From positions 1-64,000 of the forward strand of contig JAAMPI010000024.1 in the NCBI GenBank assembly GCA_013054445.1: 64,000 bases of DNA. Direction: 5' to 3'. Positions 29,655-41,428 of the stretch are shown one piece after another; the first letter of the stretch is position 1; every line of letters begins with the position of its first letter. Below the pieces are notes generated by a model that was not told the origin of the DNA, did not search any database, and saw only the letters and a program-made list of their open reading frames with translations. The position numbers were made by a program, and so were the translations under genes. The DNA comes from Cudoniella acicularis. Its lineage: Eukaryota > Ascomycota > Leotiomycetes > Helotiales > Helotiaceae.

Positions 29655-32600
29655 TCACTTCGAGATACCACCTCGACCACCCAGAGCTCCAACTGCCTGC
29701 ATCTGCATTGCACTTATATTGACCTCGGGCAACGCCCTTCCTGTGCCTGAGGGCCAGCTCACGAACTTGATCTCGGCCAGGTATCTTAAATATCTGCCCA
29801 CATTTTCTCTGCTGATGCCGTAGCCCGCACTCTCGTCGATTCCTGTCCAGTTCTCGGCGTCTGCTTTCAGAATCTTGACAACGTTTCTATCATCAAGCTC
29901 TAGAGCTCGCGTCGTAGCTGGCAGGTCGGTGACGCAGAAGTGATAGAGTGGCATTAGCGCGTGTTGTTCTTGATCTTTCTCTTAGCCACCTGCTGAGACG
30001 TATCTTTCAAGTTGGTTCTTCCAAGAGTCGTAACTAACCTCTGGAACATCAAAACCGTAGAACTCGAGAACCGACAGATATTCATTCATGCGTAAGCGCG
30101 GGTGGCCAGTAACATGGACGACGTGTACGCCACCTGAGAGAGGATTGAGAGCAGCACCCACGACCACACGAGCAACATGACTGACCGAAACAGAGTTGAT
30201 AGTGTTGATGATGCGTGGCCGGGCCGACAATTGAATACAACCCTTCAACATACGGATTAAGAAGTCATCGGTATTACAGACACCCGTGTCTGAGTCGCCT
30301 GGAATATACCTAGGTCGAATCACAGAGCCCAGAAGACCTCTCTTGCCAGCGGCACGGACGAGCTGCTCAGACACCCATTTCGTTTGTCCCTAGCCAGTGC
30401 CAAGACCAGTTCGACTGCCTTGCATGTCATCCTCTTCAGAGATAGCGTTTTGGCCAGTGTTGCTCTGAGAATTTCACGTAGTGATCAGTATCGAGTACAC
30501 TTGTAGAACTGATGAATGCGAAAAGCTTGGGCTTTCCTTTGTTGCAGAGCTCCATAGCGTCAATGGTGGAGATGACGTTTGAGGCCATTATATCTTGATA
30601 TGTCTTGACCTAGTGGACTGTAGCGCCATTGTGAATCACCACGTCAACTTCTTGAGATAAAGTCTGCCACATGTGCTGCTCAATGCCAAGATGTGGCTTG
30701 GATAGATCACCAACAACGCAGCTCAATCGCGTCGACCACTCGTCTTGCCATAGGCCGTAGCCGAGTAGAGAACGTCGTAGTCGATCAAGCGCGGCCTTTG
30801 AATCCTTAGCGCTTCGCACGTGGGCAATCAGTCTAACGGCATGGCTAGTTCGATCCAGTATGTCCTTGGTAATATAGGCGCCCAAGAATCCAGTTGCTCC
30901 GGTGAGAAACACCGTCGGCTTAGCTGATACACGAATTGTTGCTGGATCCGCTGTTCGATAAGTGGTCGGTAACCGTTTGAAAAGTTCGTCTAGGGATTGA
31001 GAGTATGAAGGGTCCTCCTTCTTTACTGCAGCACCATCCTCGTTGACTCCATTTGTTAGTCCGAGCAGCCTGTCAATCAGCGCACTGAAACCAGCTAGAC
31101 TTGGATTCTCGAAGAGCGTGTTTATAGAAACATTTGCTCCAAAGTCTCTGCGTCTGTCTAGCAGCATATGCTGGGCCAAGATACTGTGTCCATCAAGATC
31201 GAAGAAATCATTCTGAGGTGTGATAGTCTTCGCGTTAAGCCCGAGTATGAAACCGGCCCATTTGGTCGCAATAGTTCGCTCAGTCTCCGTCAGTGACTCC
31301 CATCTCTTCAAATCCTCGTCCGAGGCCTCTTTTGTCTGTTCCACGACATCGGGAAAGGGGAAGTTTGGCTTGTCAATTTTGCCATTAGGATTAAGCGGTA
31401 GCTTGTTGAGGGTAATGAAAATGGTCGGCACTGCATAGTTAGGTAAACGAAATTTCAGGTGGTCCCGTATCTCCGTCTGCATCCGCCTGAACCTCTTAAA
31501 ATAGACCTTTGTGGGACCAATGTTCGTTCCTTCATCTTCGACGTCCTCGAGGCCCCGATCTTTGAGTCATTGGGGCCATCTTTTCATCTTTGGAACAATG
31601 TAGCTGACGAGTTTCGGTTCCTCGTCTCTGTCTCTCTGAACAAGTGTCTTGCAGTCTCTGATCAAAGGGTTCTGGCGTAAGTTGCTATCGATATTATCAA
31701 GCTCGATTCGGAAGCCACGAATCTTGACTTGGTCGTCTGCGCGTCCTGTGCACTCTACATCACCAGACTCCAGGTATCTGCCTAAGTCACCTGTCCGATA
31801 AAGCCTATCTCGCGGTCCCTTGTAGTAATTTCTCCACGGTTCATCCCTATTGCTCTTGTTGTCGGCTTCCACCCAGGTTTTATTGTCCACGAACCAATTC
31901 ATGAGTAATTTCTGCTCGTTCAATGCATGATCTCCCTTGTAACCCTCGGCAAGGCCTGCGGCACGGACGTAAATCTCTCCAAGTTCTCCAACCTTACATA
32001 GCTTGGTCCGATCTTCCCGATTCACAATGAGAAGCTGTACATTACTCATCCCTTTCCCAGCTGGGACAGTATCTTTCAACTTGTCCAAAAAGTTGGGATT
32101 CTTCGCCCGTCTGGGTATTTCAAGTTGCGTTTCGGTCGTACCATACATGTTAATTATATTAGCATTGACCGCGAGTTCCTGCAAAGCCCTACAATCTCTC
32201 GTCGTGAGAACATCGCCGACAAAGAAAGCCATATCCAGAGATGGAAATTTCGCTGTTGCTCCACCGACGAGAATCTGGCCTATAGCAGGCGTCAGATGTG
32301 TGACCGTCGGTTTATGCTCACGCATCCATTCTGCAAGCTTCTCATGCTGGATGTCTTCCTTCGAAGGAACTAGCAATTGTGCTCCAGGAAACAGAGGTGT
32401 AAAGATATCTCGTTGGACGGGATCATGCCCAATACCGGACAAAAGAGTAAATCGGCTCTTTGAATTGAGCTGGAACCTCTCCGCCATCCAGCTAATGTAC
32501 TTGGTTATACTGAAATGGCGACCTAGCACTCCTTTGGGCCTTCCTTCGCTGCCGGAAGTAAATGAGAGCGTAGGCGCGCTATCGGGACCAACTTGTGTAT

Positions 32601-32981
32601 CGGGCGGTGAAGAAGCCTTCGTTCTGACCTGGGCAAATATATCTTTACCACCAAATTTGCCTCCAGACAGGATACCGTTACCACCAATGCGTAGCGAAGA
32701 AACTTCAGCCTTGAGTTAAAGCCCTTCATTAATATACTTTCGTGCAATTGGGTCCAGAGGTCCTGCCTTATTCGTTGCCCTTGTGTGCCTCTCATACTGA
32801 CAACCAAGTCTGCTGAGCGATGCGCCCAAATCATAACGTCTCCACTGGTTACTCCTGCGTCGTGGAGATAGTGCGCCAGAACATTGGATGCTTCGTAGAT
32901 CTGCTTGTAGGTAATGTTCTCTCCAGAGCTTCTGACGACTTCGTCTCTATCACACAGAGTTATCTGGAGGGATGCGCGCAT
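29655..32981 (-). pseudogene. LYS2: alpha-aminoadipate reductase (LYS2) relic, N-truncated
   Basis: The minus strand reads through most of an L-2-aminoadipate reductase, the adenylation-thiolation-reductase enzyme of fungal lysine synthesis. Adenylation motifs: GIGHDPVQRDIFTPLFPGAQ (about 32400), INMYGTTETQ (about 32130), LYRTGDLGRYLESGDVE (about 31790), GRADDQVKIRGFRIELD (about 31720). Thiolation core: DLDGHSI with the Ser kept (about 31190; the family has GGHS). Reductase NADPH motif: FLTGATGFLGAY (about 30890). The C-terminus runs to TGA 29655-29657. Damage: no N-terminal ~200 residues; a deletion near 32790; TGA at 31567-31569 where Trp is expected; several shifts and stops at 29950-30610. 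A functional copy must exist elsewhere if the fungus makes lysine. Confidence 0.9.
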
Positions 32982-33478
32982 TCCTCAACAAGCAGCCTGT
33001 AGAGAGCATTTATGAGAAGCTCGAAAGCGGGGAGTTCATATTCCCTCTCGTTGATCTTATTGCTAGCACATATGGAAATACAAGTAAAGTTGACCTCAAG
33101 ATCGACAAATTGATGTCGCTACCGTCCATCGAGAAAAAGAACTTTGGAACGGTGTACATGATCATCACTCGAAATCGGAACGGTGGCTTTGTCTACGTCG
33201 GTTCAACAAGCTGCTGGAAGGAAAGGAAATTATGTTGGAACCGCGAGTTGCACGGTATTATGGCCAAGGAGATGACAGTCGAAGGCGCGAACACTAGTTT
33301 CAAGCTTTTGATGTCCCTGTACCTACCGCTAGCATCGAAATATCTCGAGGAGCGCATAATCCAGAAGGCATCGCTTTTAGTGTGCGAGAGTGTCTTCATA
33401 GGACTCTTCGGCACACGTCCAGGAGGAGCCTTTAGCAACTGCCTCCTTTTCACGCATTACAAGGGAGGAAATCTATAA
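32972..33478 (+). CDS. GIY-YIG-like small protein, possibly chimeric 5' end
   Basis: A 168-residue ORF from ATG 32972. Residues 59-62 (GTVY) and 74-77 (VYVG, followed by ST) match the two strands that define the GIY-YIG nuclease fold, with Arg residues at 85 and 91 in the right area for the catalytic Arg. A conserved downstream Glu cannot be placed with certainty. The first few codons overlap the broken end of the LYS2 relic, so the present ATG may come from LYS2-derived DNA and the real 5' part may be lost. Small GIY-YIG-like orphans occur in many fungi; role unknown. Confidence 0.5.
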   Translation: MRAFLNKQPVESIYEKLESGEFIFPLVDLIASTYGNTSKVDLKIDKLMSLPSIEKKNFGTVYMIITRNRNGGFVYVGSTSCWKERKLCWNRELHGIMAKEMTVEGANTSFKLLMSLYLPLASKYLEERIIQKASLLVCESVFIGLFGTRPGGAFSNCLLFTHYKGGNL

Positions 33479-34497
33479 TGTCTAGAACTAGTATTAATTA
33501 AACTAAAATTAATTAAAATATAGTTAAATAAATAATTTTAAATCTAAATATACCCTAGATTATAGTTCCTGATTTCGAACAAAGGTATTTATTCTTAGAA
33601 CAAAGAGAGTATAAAGGGAGTTAATAAAGACGCTGTCCAGGTTTGTTATTCCTAAATACCCGGGGTAAGGCTGGTTCTAGTATGCGCTGACAGGAATTGT
33701 GCAACCCACCCTACCCACATCGGCTTGCGACTGCAGCTTCAGGATCAATTTAGAAAGCACAGCCTCGTTTGTTCCCAGGATATCTTAACGATAAACAACG
33801 GTCGATTTCGCGGCTCATAGTTATTAGCCTTTACCTATTTTGCGATGCTCTAGACGCACGCTCTTCTTATCGCCCTTTGATATGTATTTTGGGAGTCGGA
33901 CTGAGTCTATGAACTACGAATGCTTCCCTCCCTCCACAACCCTCACAGAAAAACACCCAAAGGTTGAGCTGAACATGCAGCATTTAAGGTCAGGCTCGTC
34001 GAGCTCTGGTGGTGTAACCCCAGTTACCCCACCTCCAAGTCATCGCGGCTGAGGCTGCGTAACCGCCCGGAGGCTGAAGAGCCGCACCAATGCACCGCTT
34101 CTGACCAGACTGAGCCCTACGAATACGTACTAGCGCTAACTTCATGTAACCACTCTAATGCAACAGATATCATCGATTTAAGGCACTAACTCTAAGTGGC
34201 TGGGGTTAGGCTTTCTGGCAGAGATCGTCCTATGTTTTAGACCCCAACTCTCCCACAAAGACCCAATTCAAAGACCTGTCCCTAGCAAGGAGTTCTAGTC
34301 AAACGAGCAATCACATCACAGAAAACCCTTGCAGTCTCGTATTGATTTTTCTCCTGCATGTTTTGGGCCTATCGGCTTTCGCACTATCCGGGGGTGAAAG
34401 TAGACCCTCAAGGGGGCATGTTGATGTATATATTCCTTCCGGTGCCCCAAGATGTTGAGCCTCAAGCTGACATTGATTCTATTTTCAATCGCTCACC
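33479..34497. other. about 1 kb intergenic region
   Basis: AT-rich at first (33483-33560), then mixed. It includes the promoter of the surface-protein gene; a tgatgtatatatt stretch lies near 34422. An ORF at 33840-34052 lacks any family resemblance. No repeat or RNA gene seen. Confidence 0.45.
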
Positions 34498-36260
34498 ATG
34501 AAGCCTTCTATTTTTCACAATGTTCTTCTTGCAGTGCCGGCTCTGTGCTCTGCTATCCTCAAACCTAGAAATCCTTTCGATACCACAGCCTCAGTTCTTG
34601 TGAAACCAAGATATTCTGACATAGAAGTTGCTAGTCTATTACGAAGCGCGGGCAATGAAAAGCTTCCTATATTACAGAGGCAGAACACAAATACAACGAA
34701 CACGACTACACATGTTGGAGGAGTCGCCCTCGCGACACAGTTCAACGATTTTGAGATACTTGACATGTAAGCAAGAGGAATCTTAATCTAATTAGCTCAA
34801 TCTGACGAGTGGAAGTGACCCTGGCTCTGCAAATGAACTCTCATTGTTGATAACATGTATCTCTTGCTATACAACTGGGTCGGGTACCGTTATACTTCCA
34901 GCTCTCCACACAAACAACAAAGCGCTTCAAATTCTTGAAGATATAGGCGAGGGGTTACTGGCTTTAATCGATCCACTCGCAGCTATAGATGTAGCGGTGA
35001 GTGGGGGTCTGAACATCACCTTGTCCAACTTCTCGGGCCATTTCGAATTTGATATCGCTCTTGCTGCTGAAGGAGTTTACGAGTACGAGGTATTCTCAAT
35101 AGGAGTGCCGTTCCTTGGAATTGGTCTTGATGGTAATGATATTGGGGTTCAGTTTGCTCTTAGCTTCGTTTTCGATGTGAAGGGTTTTGTCAACTTCACG
35201 ACCGGCTTCGACATCAACTTTCCGAATGACACATTCTTAGAGATGGATCTATTCAGGGGCGAATTGATCAAAACAGATTTGTGAGTTTCAATTGTTTTTT
35301 TTTTCTGCCATTACCTTCAAAATCACTGCGTCTTGCTAATCGTAATATAGTGGCGATGTTCAGTTCAGTCCAATCCCCATTCATGTAATTGAGGGCGAAG
35401 GAGACTTTTCGATCTCGCTACGCGCTTCGATAGAAGCAGGCTTGGGTATCAATCTTGGGTCCTTGGGTTTTGACCTGGAGGCTGGAGTCTCGATCGACCT
35501 GCCTACTTATGAAGCAAGCATTACATACGATTCATCCGCGGCATGTGAGCTCGATTTCACTGAGTTGATTGCAATTGACGCCGCCGCCTTCGCTACAGCG
35601 GCTATCAAGGTCGACTTCAAGGAGAAAAGTGCCGGTCCATCCAGGGCAACTACTTTCATTTCGCACACTCTACTCGGGACTTGCATTGCCAACCAGACGT
35701 CTTTACCCGCAACATCGACATTTTTTCCCTCCCTGACGCCCAGCTCTGTCACCGTCGTTGTCACACCTATCACACTTAGTTCGACCGCGGCTTCAATTTC
35801 CATGACTACTGCCTTGAACTACACAACTTCTCTACCCATCAACCCACCAGTCATCATCACAAATGCGGTAAATCTCACCACGCTAGCCACGCCTGCCGTC
35901 GGGAAATTCAATGCTGCGACACCCGTCTCTGGTGCCTCAATTGGAAACGTGACAACCATCATATCCACAGCAACACCATCATTCATAGCTATTGCCAACG
36001 CGACACTGAGCGCACTCATCAGCAGTCTGTCAGCGCTTGCACCTCCCTCAAGTGCTTACATAGTCGTCACAGCAGCTCCAACGACCACCTCCTCCCCCTC
36101 CCCGACTGTAGCGCTTTCAACAACCACATCAGCTAGTATCTTCAGTACTCCTACCGCAAGTCCGACGAAAAAGTCCGGTGCCGTAGCGTGGGGTGTTCCT
36201 TCACTGTCAGCCGTATTCATGTTGCTTGCTATATCGCTGTTCTTTACTTGCTTCACGTAA
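34498..36260 (+). CDS. secreted, Ser/Thr-rich GPI-anchor-type cell-surface protein, three exons
   Basis: ATG 34498 starts a signal peptide (MKPSIFHNVLLAVPALCSA). Introns 34767-34809 (43 nt) and 35281-35350 (70 nt, gtgagt..atatag) splice in frame, giving about 550 residues. The middle is a repetitive beta-rich region with Asn-linked glycosylation sites (for example ITLSNFSGHFEFD, FVNFTTGFDINFPNDT). The last 180 residues are a Ser/Thr/Pro/Ala mucin-like stalk, ending in a short basic step (TKKSGAV) and a hydrophobic tail (FMLLAISLFFTCF) typical of GPI attachment. It resembles fungal extracellular orphan proteins; adhesin or wall-structural roles are inference. No lesion seen; one of the best-preserved genes here. 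Confidence 0.75.
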
Positions 36261-37086
36261 CATTGTAACTTAATGACTTCTTAGTTATTAGGCATAGTCT
36301 AGTACTTAGCTCTTAGACAAAGAAGAGTTATGTCTTGAGTTAGGGCCGCTCTATCCTATCTTCGTGGAATTGGCAATTTATCTTTTTTACCACTGTCTAA
36401 TTTTATGTCTACATGATTGAGTACAGGGGCAACATTGCAATAATAAGGGAAGTATAATTTACTTTCTTAATACTAGACAATTTTTCCAACAGCAATTATT
36501 CCCCGAATATCTATCTATTCTCAACCCTTATGAGAAATGATTCTCTAATAAGCAGAAGGTAGAATTTAGGCTGTATACGCCATAGCGAGAGAAACGCCGA
36601 TCGAAAGCACAGCGCAACCCCTACCGAGTTTGTTGCAGCAGGCCCCATTTTTCCACGTGTCTTCTTCCTTCGGGGGCTCAGGGGTTCGGGTCTACACTCT
36701 CGGATCACTTCTTATTTGTCGTACAAGCTTTGTCTCCGCCTTCGAGTCTCTCCTTTTTCCAGTGCCCAGTCCTTTCCCACTTAGATAGAGCAGCTCGAAC
36801 CTCACTCTTTTAGAACAACACAGTCACATCTCACTGCTTTATATATCCTTTGTGCTGCTGCAAACCTCCACAGAATCTGAAAAATTTCTGCTTGCCTGAA
36901 TACTTCCACCAGCATTGCCCATTTAACAAAACCACCCCACGAGCAACGACCCTATGAAGAGGCGGCCTTATCTTCTAGCCATCAATCATCGTCAATTTCA
37001 ATTGTATCAACGTTTGTTCCACTTGCCCCGACATCTTTCATCTCCAGACTTGCATGGTCCCCAATGACAGATGACGGGTTTGAAAG
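36261..37086. other. about 0.8 kb, tail-to-tail intergenic region
   Basis: Lies between the 3' ends of the surface-protein gene and the membrane-protein gene. A/T-rich stretches near 36360-36510 could hold terminators. Small ORFs only; nothing recognisable. Confidence 0.45.
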
Positions 37087-37854
37087 CTAGCCCTGAGAAA
37101 TGTTGTCGTCTGCCGGCGTCTCCACGACCCGATCGGTAACAATGAAAATAATTGTTTTCCAAAAGGTAGCAAGCCCGATTACGAAGGGGATGATTTGCCC
37201 GGTGGAGCCTAGATCGTACACGCCGGTGATGGTGTTGAAGTAAATCAGCAGTTCGATTGCTAGAATTGAGTAGACGAAGACCAACGTGTTGAGAATCTTG
37301 CTGGCGTATTTTCTGTGTTGTGTTATTAGTTGAGGGTCTTAGCTTTAATTGTGAAAGGTGAAGGGAACTTACGCCCACTGCTTCTGGAATTTATTTAAAG
37401 CTTTGTTTTCAACCGTGGTAGCCCCGTCTTCAGGTTGAAGGACAAGAGTGGACAGGAACTCGGCCCAAAAGCGCCGGACAAACAAGATAATCGGCCGCTT
37501 TTGAGGGGTTGTAGACCATTTTTCGTAAGTTTCCAAGGAATTTATGAGCTTTGTAAAGTAGATTTTTGTTTGTGCCTCCATAACAGGGCCGGTAGGATCA
37601 TATTTTTCGACATGACCAAGCATCTCTTCCATGGTGTCAAAGTAATGTTTCAAGAACCCTCTGTCTAAACGCGAACCCCTCGCACTGTCTATCATCAAAC
37701 GTAGCAGACCAATAGCAGCGGTGAGGGGATTAGTGGAAAGGACACCACTTGCAGGTAACAAAGCACCCTGCTCAGGGAGTTTCCCGAGGAGATATGCTTC
37801 CACCATCTGGCGAAGCGAGTTCATGCTCGTACGGTGGTCCTCGGCTTCTTTCAT
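37087..37854 (-). CDS. orphan two-span membrane protein, about 235 aa, two exons
   Basis: ATG 37854 to TAG 37087-37089. Exon 1 (37373-37854) is mostly helical and soluble-looking (SLRQMVEAYLLGKLPEQGAL; YDPTGPVMEAQTKIYFTKL). A 60-nt intron (gtaagt..acacag, 37313-37372) joins KQWA to KYASKILN. Exon 2 encodes two hydrophobic spans (TLVFVYSILAIELLIYFN and IIPFVIGLATFWKTIIFIV). I do not recognise the family. It begins at a point that overlaps the broken start of the ankyrin relic on the other strand, so its own 5' part may have been changed by the rearrangement. Confidence 0.55.
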
Positions 37855-38526
37855 TATTCAATTGAGAATGGACATATGGCTGTGGCAAAGCTGCTTGTAG
37901 AGAAGGGGGCTGATATCGAAGTTCAATCTTCACTTGGATCGAGAGCTTTACATTTCGCAGCATACTTCGGACATCCCCATATCACTGAATATCTCTTGGA
38001 GCATAACGCTGTCATCAATGCTGTTGCATTCTCTAATGGTAAAACAGCACTACATTCCACGGCGGAAAAGGGCTATGTTAATATAGCAAGGCCACTCTTG
38101 AACCTTAACGCAGAAATTTCGAAACGATGTTATAGTGGAAACACCGCCCTACACTTTGCAGTCTTGGCCGGAAAGCAAAATGTGGTGCAGTTCTTGATCG
38201 AGAAGGGAGTGGATATCGATATTGCCGGGAACGATATGGTGACCCCATTGCATTGTGCTGCTAGTACAGGATATCTGGATGTTGCAATGTTTCTTATTGG
38301 AAAGGGAGCTACTCTTGAAGCCCGAACTTAGAATAAAGATACGCCGCTACACCTCGCCGCCAAAGCCGGACATGCGAAGGTAGTAAAATTGTTATTGGAG
38401 CGTGGGGCAGATGTGGAAGCAAAAGATATATATGGGAAAACACCATTACAAGTAGGAGTTCAGGATCAGCGCGAGGAGGTTGTTCGGCTTTTATCTAATT
38501 TCTGGATTTCAGTTGAAACAAGGTAA
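37846..38526 (+). pseudogene. ankyrin-repeat gene fragment
   Basis: One frame encodes about seven ankyrin repeats (for example GKTALHSTAEKGYVNIARPL, NTALHFAVLAGKQNVVQFLI, TPLHLAAKAGHAKVVKLLLE). It has no proper start; the left end breaks inside a repeat at about 37846. A TAG at 38329-38331 interrupts the array where CAG would fit, and the frame then continues to TAA 38524-38526. Ankyrin arrays of this type commonly form the C-terminus of fungal NOD-like (STAND) receptors; whether this fragment came from one cannot be told. Confidence 0.8.
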
Positions 38527-39920
38527 TGGTTATGTGTCTTTTAGTCTTCTATTTCTCCGCTGGATAGAATGCCTGTAACGTAGAGAGTTGAGAAAGAAAC
38601 CACTTTTCACCCAGAGCATACTGAAACTTGATTTTACCTTAGTTCGTGACTTTCGATATATAGCGCGGAAAGATAATAATCTAGGAATGCGGCAAAAAGG
38701 GGAAATAACATTATTTCGACACGAGGGCTTGAAAAGTATAGATACTTATAATCTTCTGCAACTTATAAGCTTCTCCTCTACACAAAATTATAACTCAGCA
38801 AGGCGTAATACAAATACTGCTAGGTGCAGCGACCTGGCATAGGATACAGTAGCTTTGCACCTATGGTAGGGCTTTCTTTCTGTAATAGAGTAGTCGCCTA
38901 TTGCAAAGTGTGGGGCATTGTTGTTGGCTCGGCTTATAGCAGATTGGAGGTAAATTGGATATTTACTGTCAAGTAATCCATTACTGTGACAAAATTTTAG
39001 CGTTGCTGATCACAACACACCGAAAGTATATTGTTGTAGGTGGATTTTGAGGTGTGCGAATATGAAGCTGAATCGATTATAGTGCTAAAAAGGCACTAGG
39101 AGCACTGCTAATTTATATACAGAATTGATGAATAAGATGCTTGCGTAGCAAATGATATCTGACTCTAACATATATAGCACACAAAAGAAATAGAAACCGC
39201 CATAAATATCCCCTCCAAACTAGAACCCACCAGACTAAGACAGGAAAAGAGGCGTATTCTCTTAACTTCTGCTCTGTAATGTAGCAAAAAGCTCCCCCCC
39301 CCCCCCTGCCCAAGAGCATTTTGAGAACGGATATATACGTGGTTTACTCTCCCACCCCAAGTTCCTTTCCGTGCTGGAAGTTAATTTATATTCTTTAGTA
39401 AAGCAGGTTCAACTGACGGGTACGATTATTATAGCGACAGGCAGCAAGGCAGCAACACCGCCTCCCGAGCGCCTACTGTATGCGACTGCCTAATTAAGCT
39501 TAGTTTACAATTAAAATAATATGACTTTGTCGGATTAGTTAAATTAATTAGCGAAGGATCGACTAATAAACGCGCTCGTATAGTTAGCTAGCTCAGCCTC
39601 CTACTATCACAGGGCACTTCGGGCAGTCAGAACTAAACAGTACTCTATTACTTAGAACAACAGATAAGGAAGGAAAGGAAGTAAGGCCTCGGTGCGATAT
39701 ATATCCTTAACCTCAAACAACCTACGTGACAGCTACTGTGTTAGCCACCAGCTATGAAACTAGCTATGAACCAAGAACCGTGATATACACCTACTCGGGA
39801 GTAATCCTCGGACGACGACGAGCCTATAAAGACTCTAGATAAGAAGAATTCTCGCCTTATCCGACAGGCGGCCTAAACGATCTCTACGAAGATCGCTTAA
39901 AGCCTTACCCGAGAACTATA
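38527..39920. other. about 1.4 kb without an intact gene
   Basis: AT-rich and repeat-like. A run of 13 C lies at 39294-39306. From about 39480 to 39920 the sequence has the TAG/TAA-rich look of RIP decay; I could not assign a protein. ORFs at 38588-38842 and 39113-39319 have no resemblance to known families. Confidence 0.5.
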
Positions 39921-39932
39921 ACGTTCTGTTGT

Positions 39933-39956
39933 CACGTGGTATATCGATATCACGTG
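39933..39956. promoter_or_regulatory. paired CACGTG boxes around a palindromic core
   Basis: Two CACGTG hexamers (39933-39938, 39951-39956) flank an atatcgatat palindrome, about 70-90 bp upstream of the peroxidase ATG. CACGTG is the classic site of basic helix-loop-helix factors. Use as an operator is inference; the spacing is suggestive. Confidence 0.4.
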
Positions 39957-40024
39957 AGGGGGTTTACTTAGTCATTTGAAGCGTCAAGCAGACTACCTCT
40001 CGCTCATTCTACATAGCTTTCACC

Positions 40025-41428
40025 ATGAAAATCACTTCACTCATCCTTCTCGGCGCCTTTATAGCAAGTGCTGCTGCTGCTGCTGCTTGCCCAGGTCAAT
40101 CCGACACTATGGACTCCTTAGCCAATAAACTCGCCTCCCGCGATTCCTCCCTTGACCCCTACGAAATGATTGGGGACCTCGCCACCACCAGCGCCAAAAC
40201 TCCCACCGGCCAAGCAGTCCAAGATATTCTGCTCGGAAACGCCAACCCCTACAGTGATAACGGCTACAACAACATCCTCTAGCCCAAAGGAACCCCATGT
40301 GCGCTGCCGACACCTGATACATCTGGAAATGGGTCGTGCAAGATATGTGGACAAAATTTAAGGGGACATCCGGACGCTGCAACGCCCATGCTCGAGCTGC
40401 CGTCCGTCTCGGCTTCCACGACGCCGGTTCATGGAACAAGTACACGCCTGTAGGCTACGGAGGCGCAGACGGGAGTCTCATCCTCGCCGGCGAGATCTCC
40501 CATCTCGAAAACAACGGCTTGCAAAATATCGTGCAAATAATACAAGGCTGGTATAACGAGTACCACACCTACGGCGTCAGAATGGCAGATCTCGTCCAAA
40601 TGGGCGCTACAGTCGCCACCGTGACCTGCCCCTTGGGACCTCACATGCGCTCTTTCGTTGGAGGAAAAGACAGCTATAACCCCTCGCCTGAAGGCCTCCT
40701 CCCTAACGTCTTCGTGGACGCTGATTCTCTCATTCGGCTCTTTCAGGATAAGACAATTGAGTCGCATGGGTTGGCCGCGCTTGTGGGTGCTCATAATGTT
40801 TCCCAGTAACAGTTTGTTGATCCGGCGAGGTCAAATGATCCGCAGGATAGCATGCCTGGTGTGTGGGATATTTTGTTCTACCCGCAGACGATTAACAAGG
40901 TGGCGGTGCCTCCTCGAGTTCTTAAGTTTCAGAGTGATGAGGTTTTGTCTGCTCACCCGGATATTGAGAGTGAGTGGTTGGGATTTTCGGGGCAGGGAGG
41001 CCAGCGGGATTGGAATTTGATGAGTTCAATTTTCCTTCCATCCTCTCTTCGGAAATGAGAAAAAAGAAGGGAAAGTGAAGCAGGAAGTTTGCTAACAAAA
41101 GTCCAAATGCTAGGCTTTCGCAAAAGAATACGTCCGTCTTAGTCTCCTGGGCGTAAACAACATCAACAAGCTTACAGAATGCACGAGTATTTTCCCCGCA
41201 GCTGTCAACTCTTATACCAGCCCTGACCAGAATTATTTGAATGAGTGGCTTGGAGGCAGCATGTCGAGCATAGGTGGCGCTGTTAGCGAAGCGGTGACGT
41301 TGACGACGGGGTTTTGGAGTCGATTGGTATTTATTCCGGGCTTAGATTCCCATGATTCGTTATTGGAGAAAGATGCGATTGGGTTTGATGTTGCGGGGGT
41401 ATGGAAAGGCTCGGGTGTTTGTTCTTAA
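40025..41428 (+). pseudogene. class II heme peroxidase, decayed
   Basis: ATG 40025 starts a signal peptide (MKITSLILLGAFIASAAAAA). The peroxidase fold is clear: distal Arg/His in AAVRLGFHDAGSW (about 40395-40435), GGADGSLILAGEI, and the proximal-side LAALVGAHNVSQ (about 40770-40805). The last exon (from about 41110 to TAA 41426-41428) is joined by an intron of about 90 nt after RDWN. Lesions: TAG 40280-40282 with a frame change to the next segment, TGA 40315-40317 and TAA 40807-40809 (CAA expected). Proteins of this secreted family oxidise phenolics or lignin-like substrates. With three stops and a shift this copy is very probably dead, though the decay is light compared with the DUF3723 relic. 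Confidence 0.75.

Noticed and set aside
32003..32719. 238-codon plus-strand ORF
   Set aside because: Antisense to the adenylation domain of the LYS2 relic, whose motifs are clear on the minus strand.
35507..36256. Minus-strand ORFs rich in Val/Ala
   Set aside because: Antisense to the Ser/Thr stalk of the GPI-type protein.
40107..40794. Minus-strand ORFs of 78-121 codons
   Set aside because: Antisense to the peroxidase relic.
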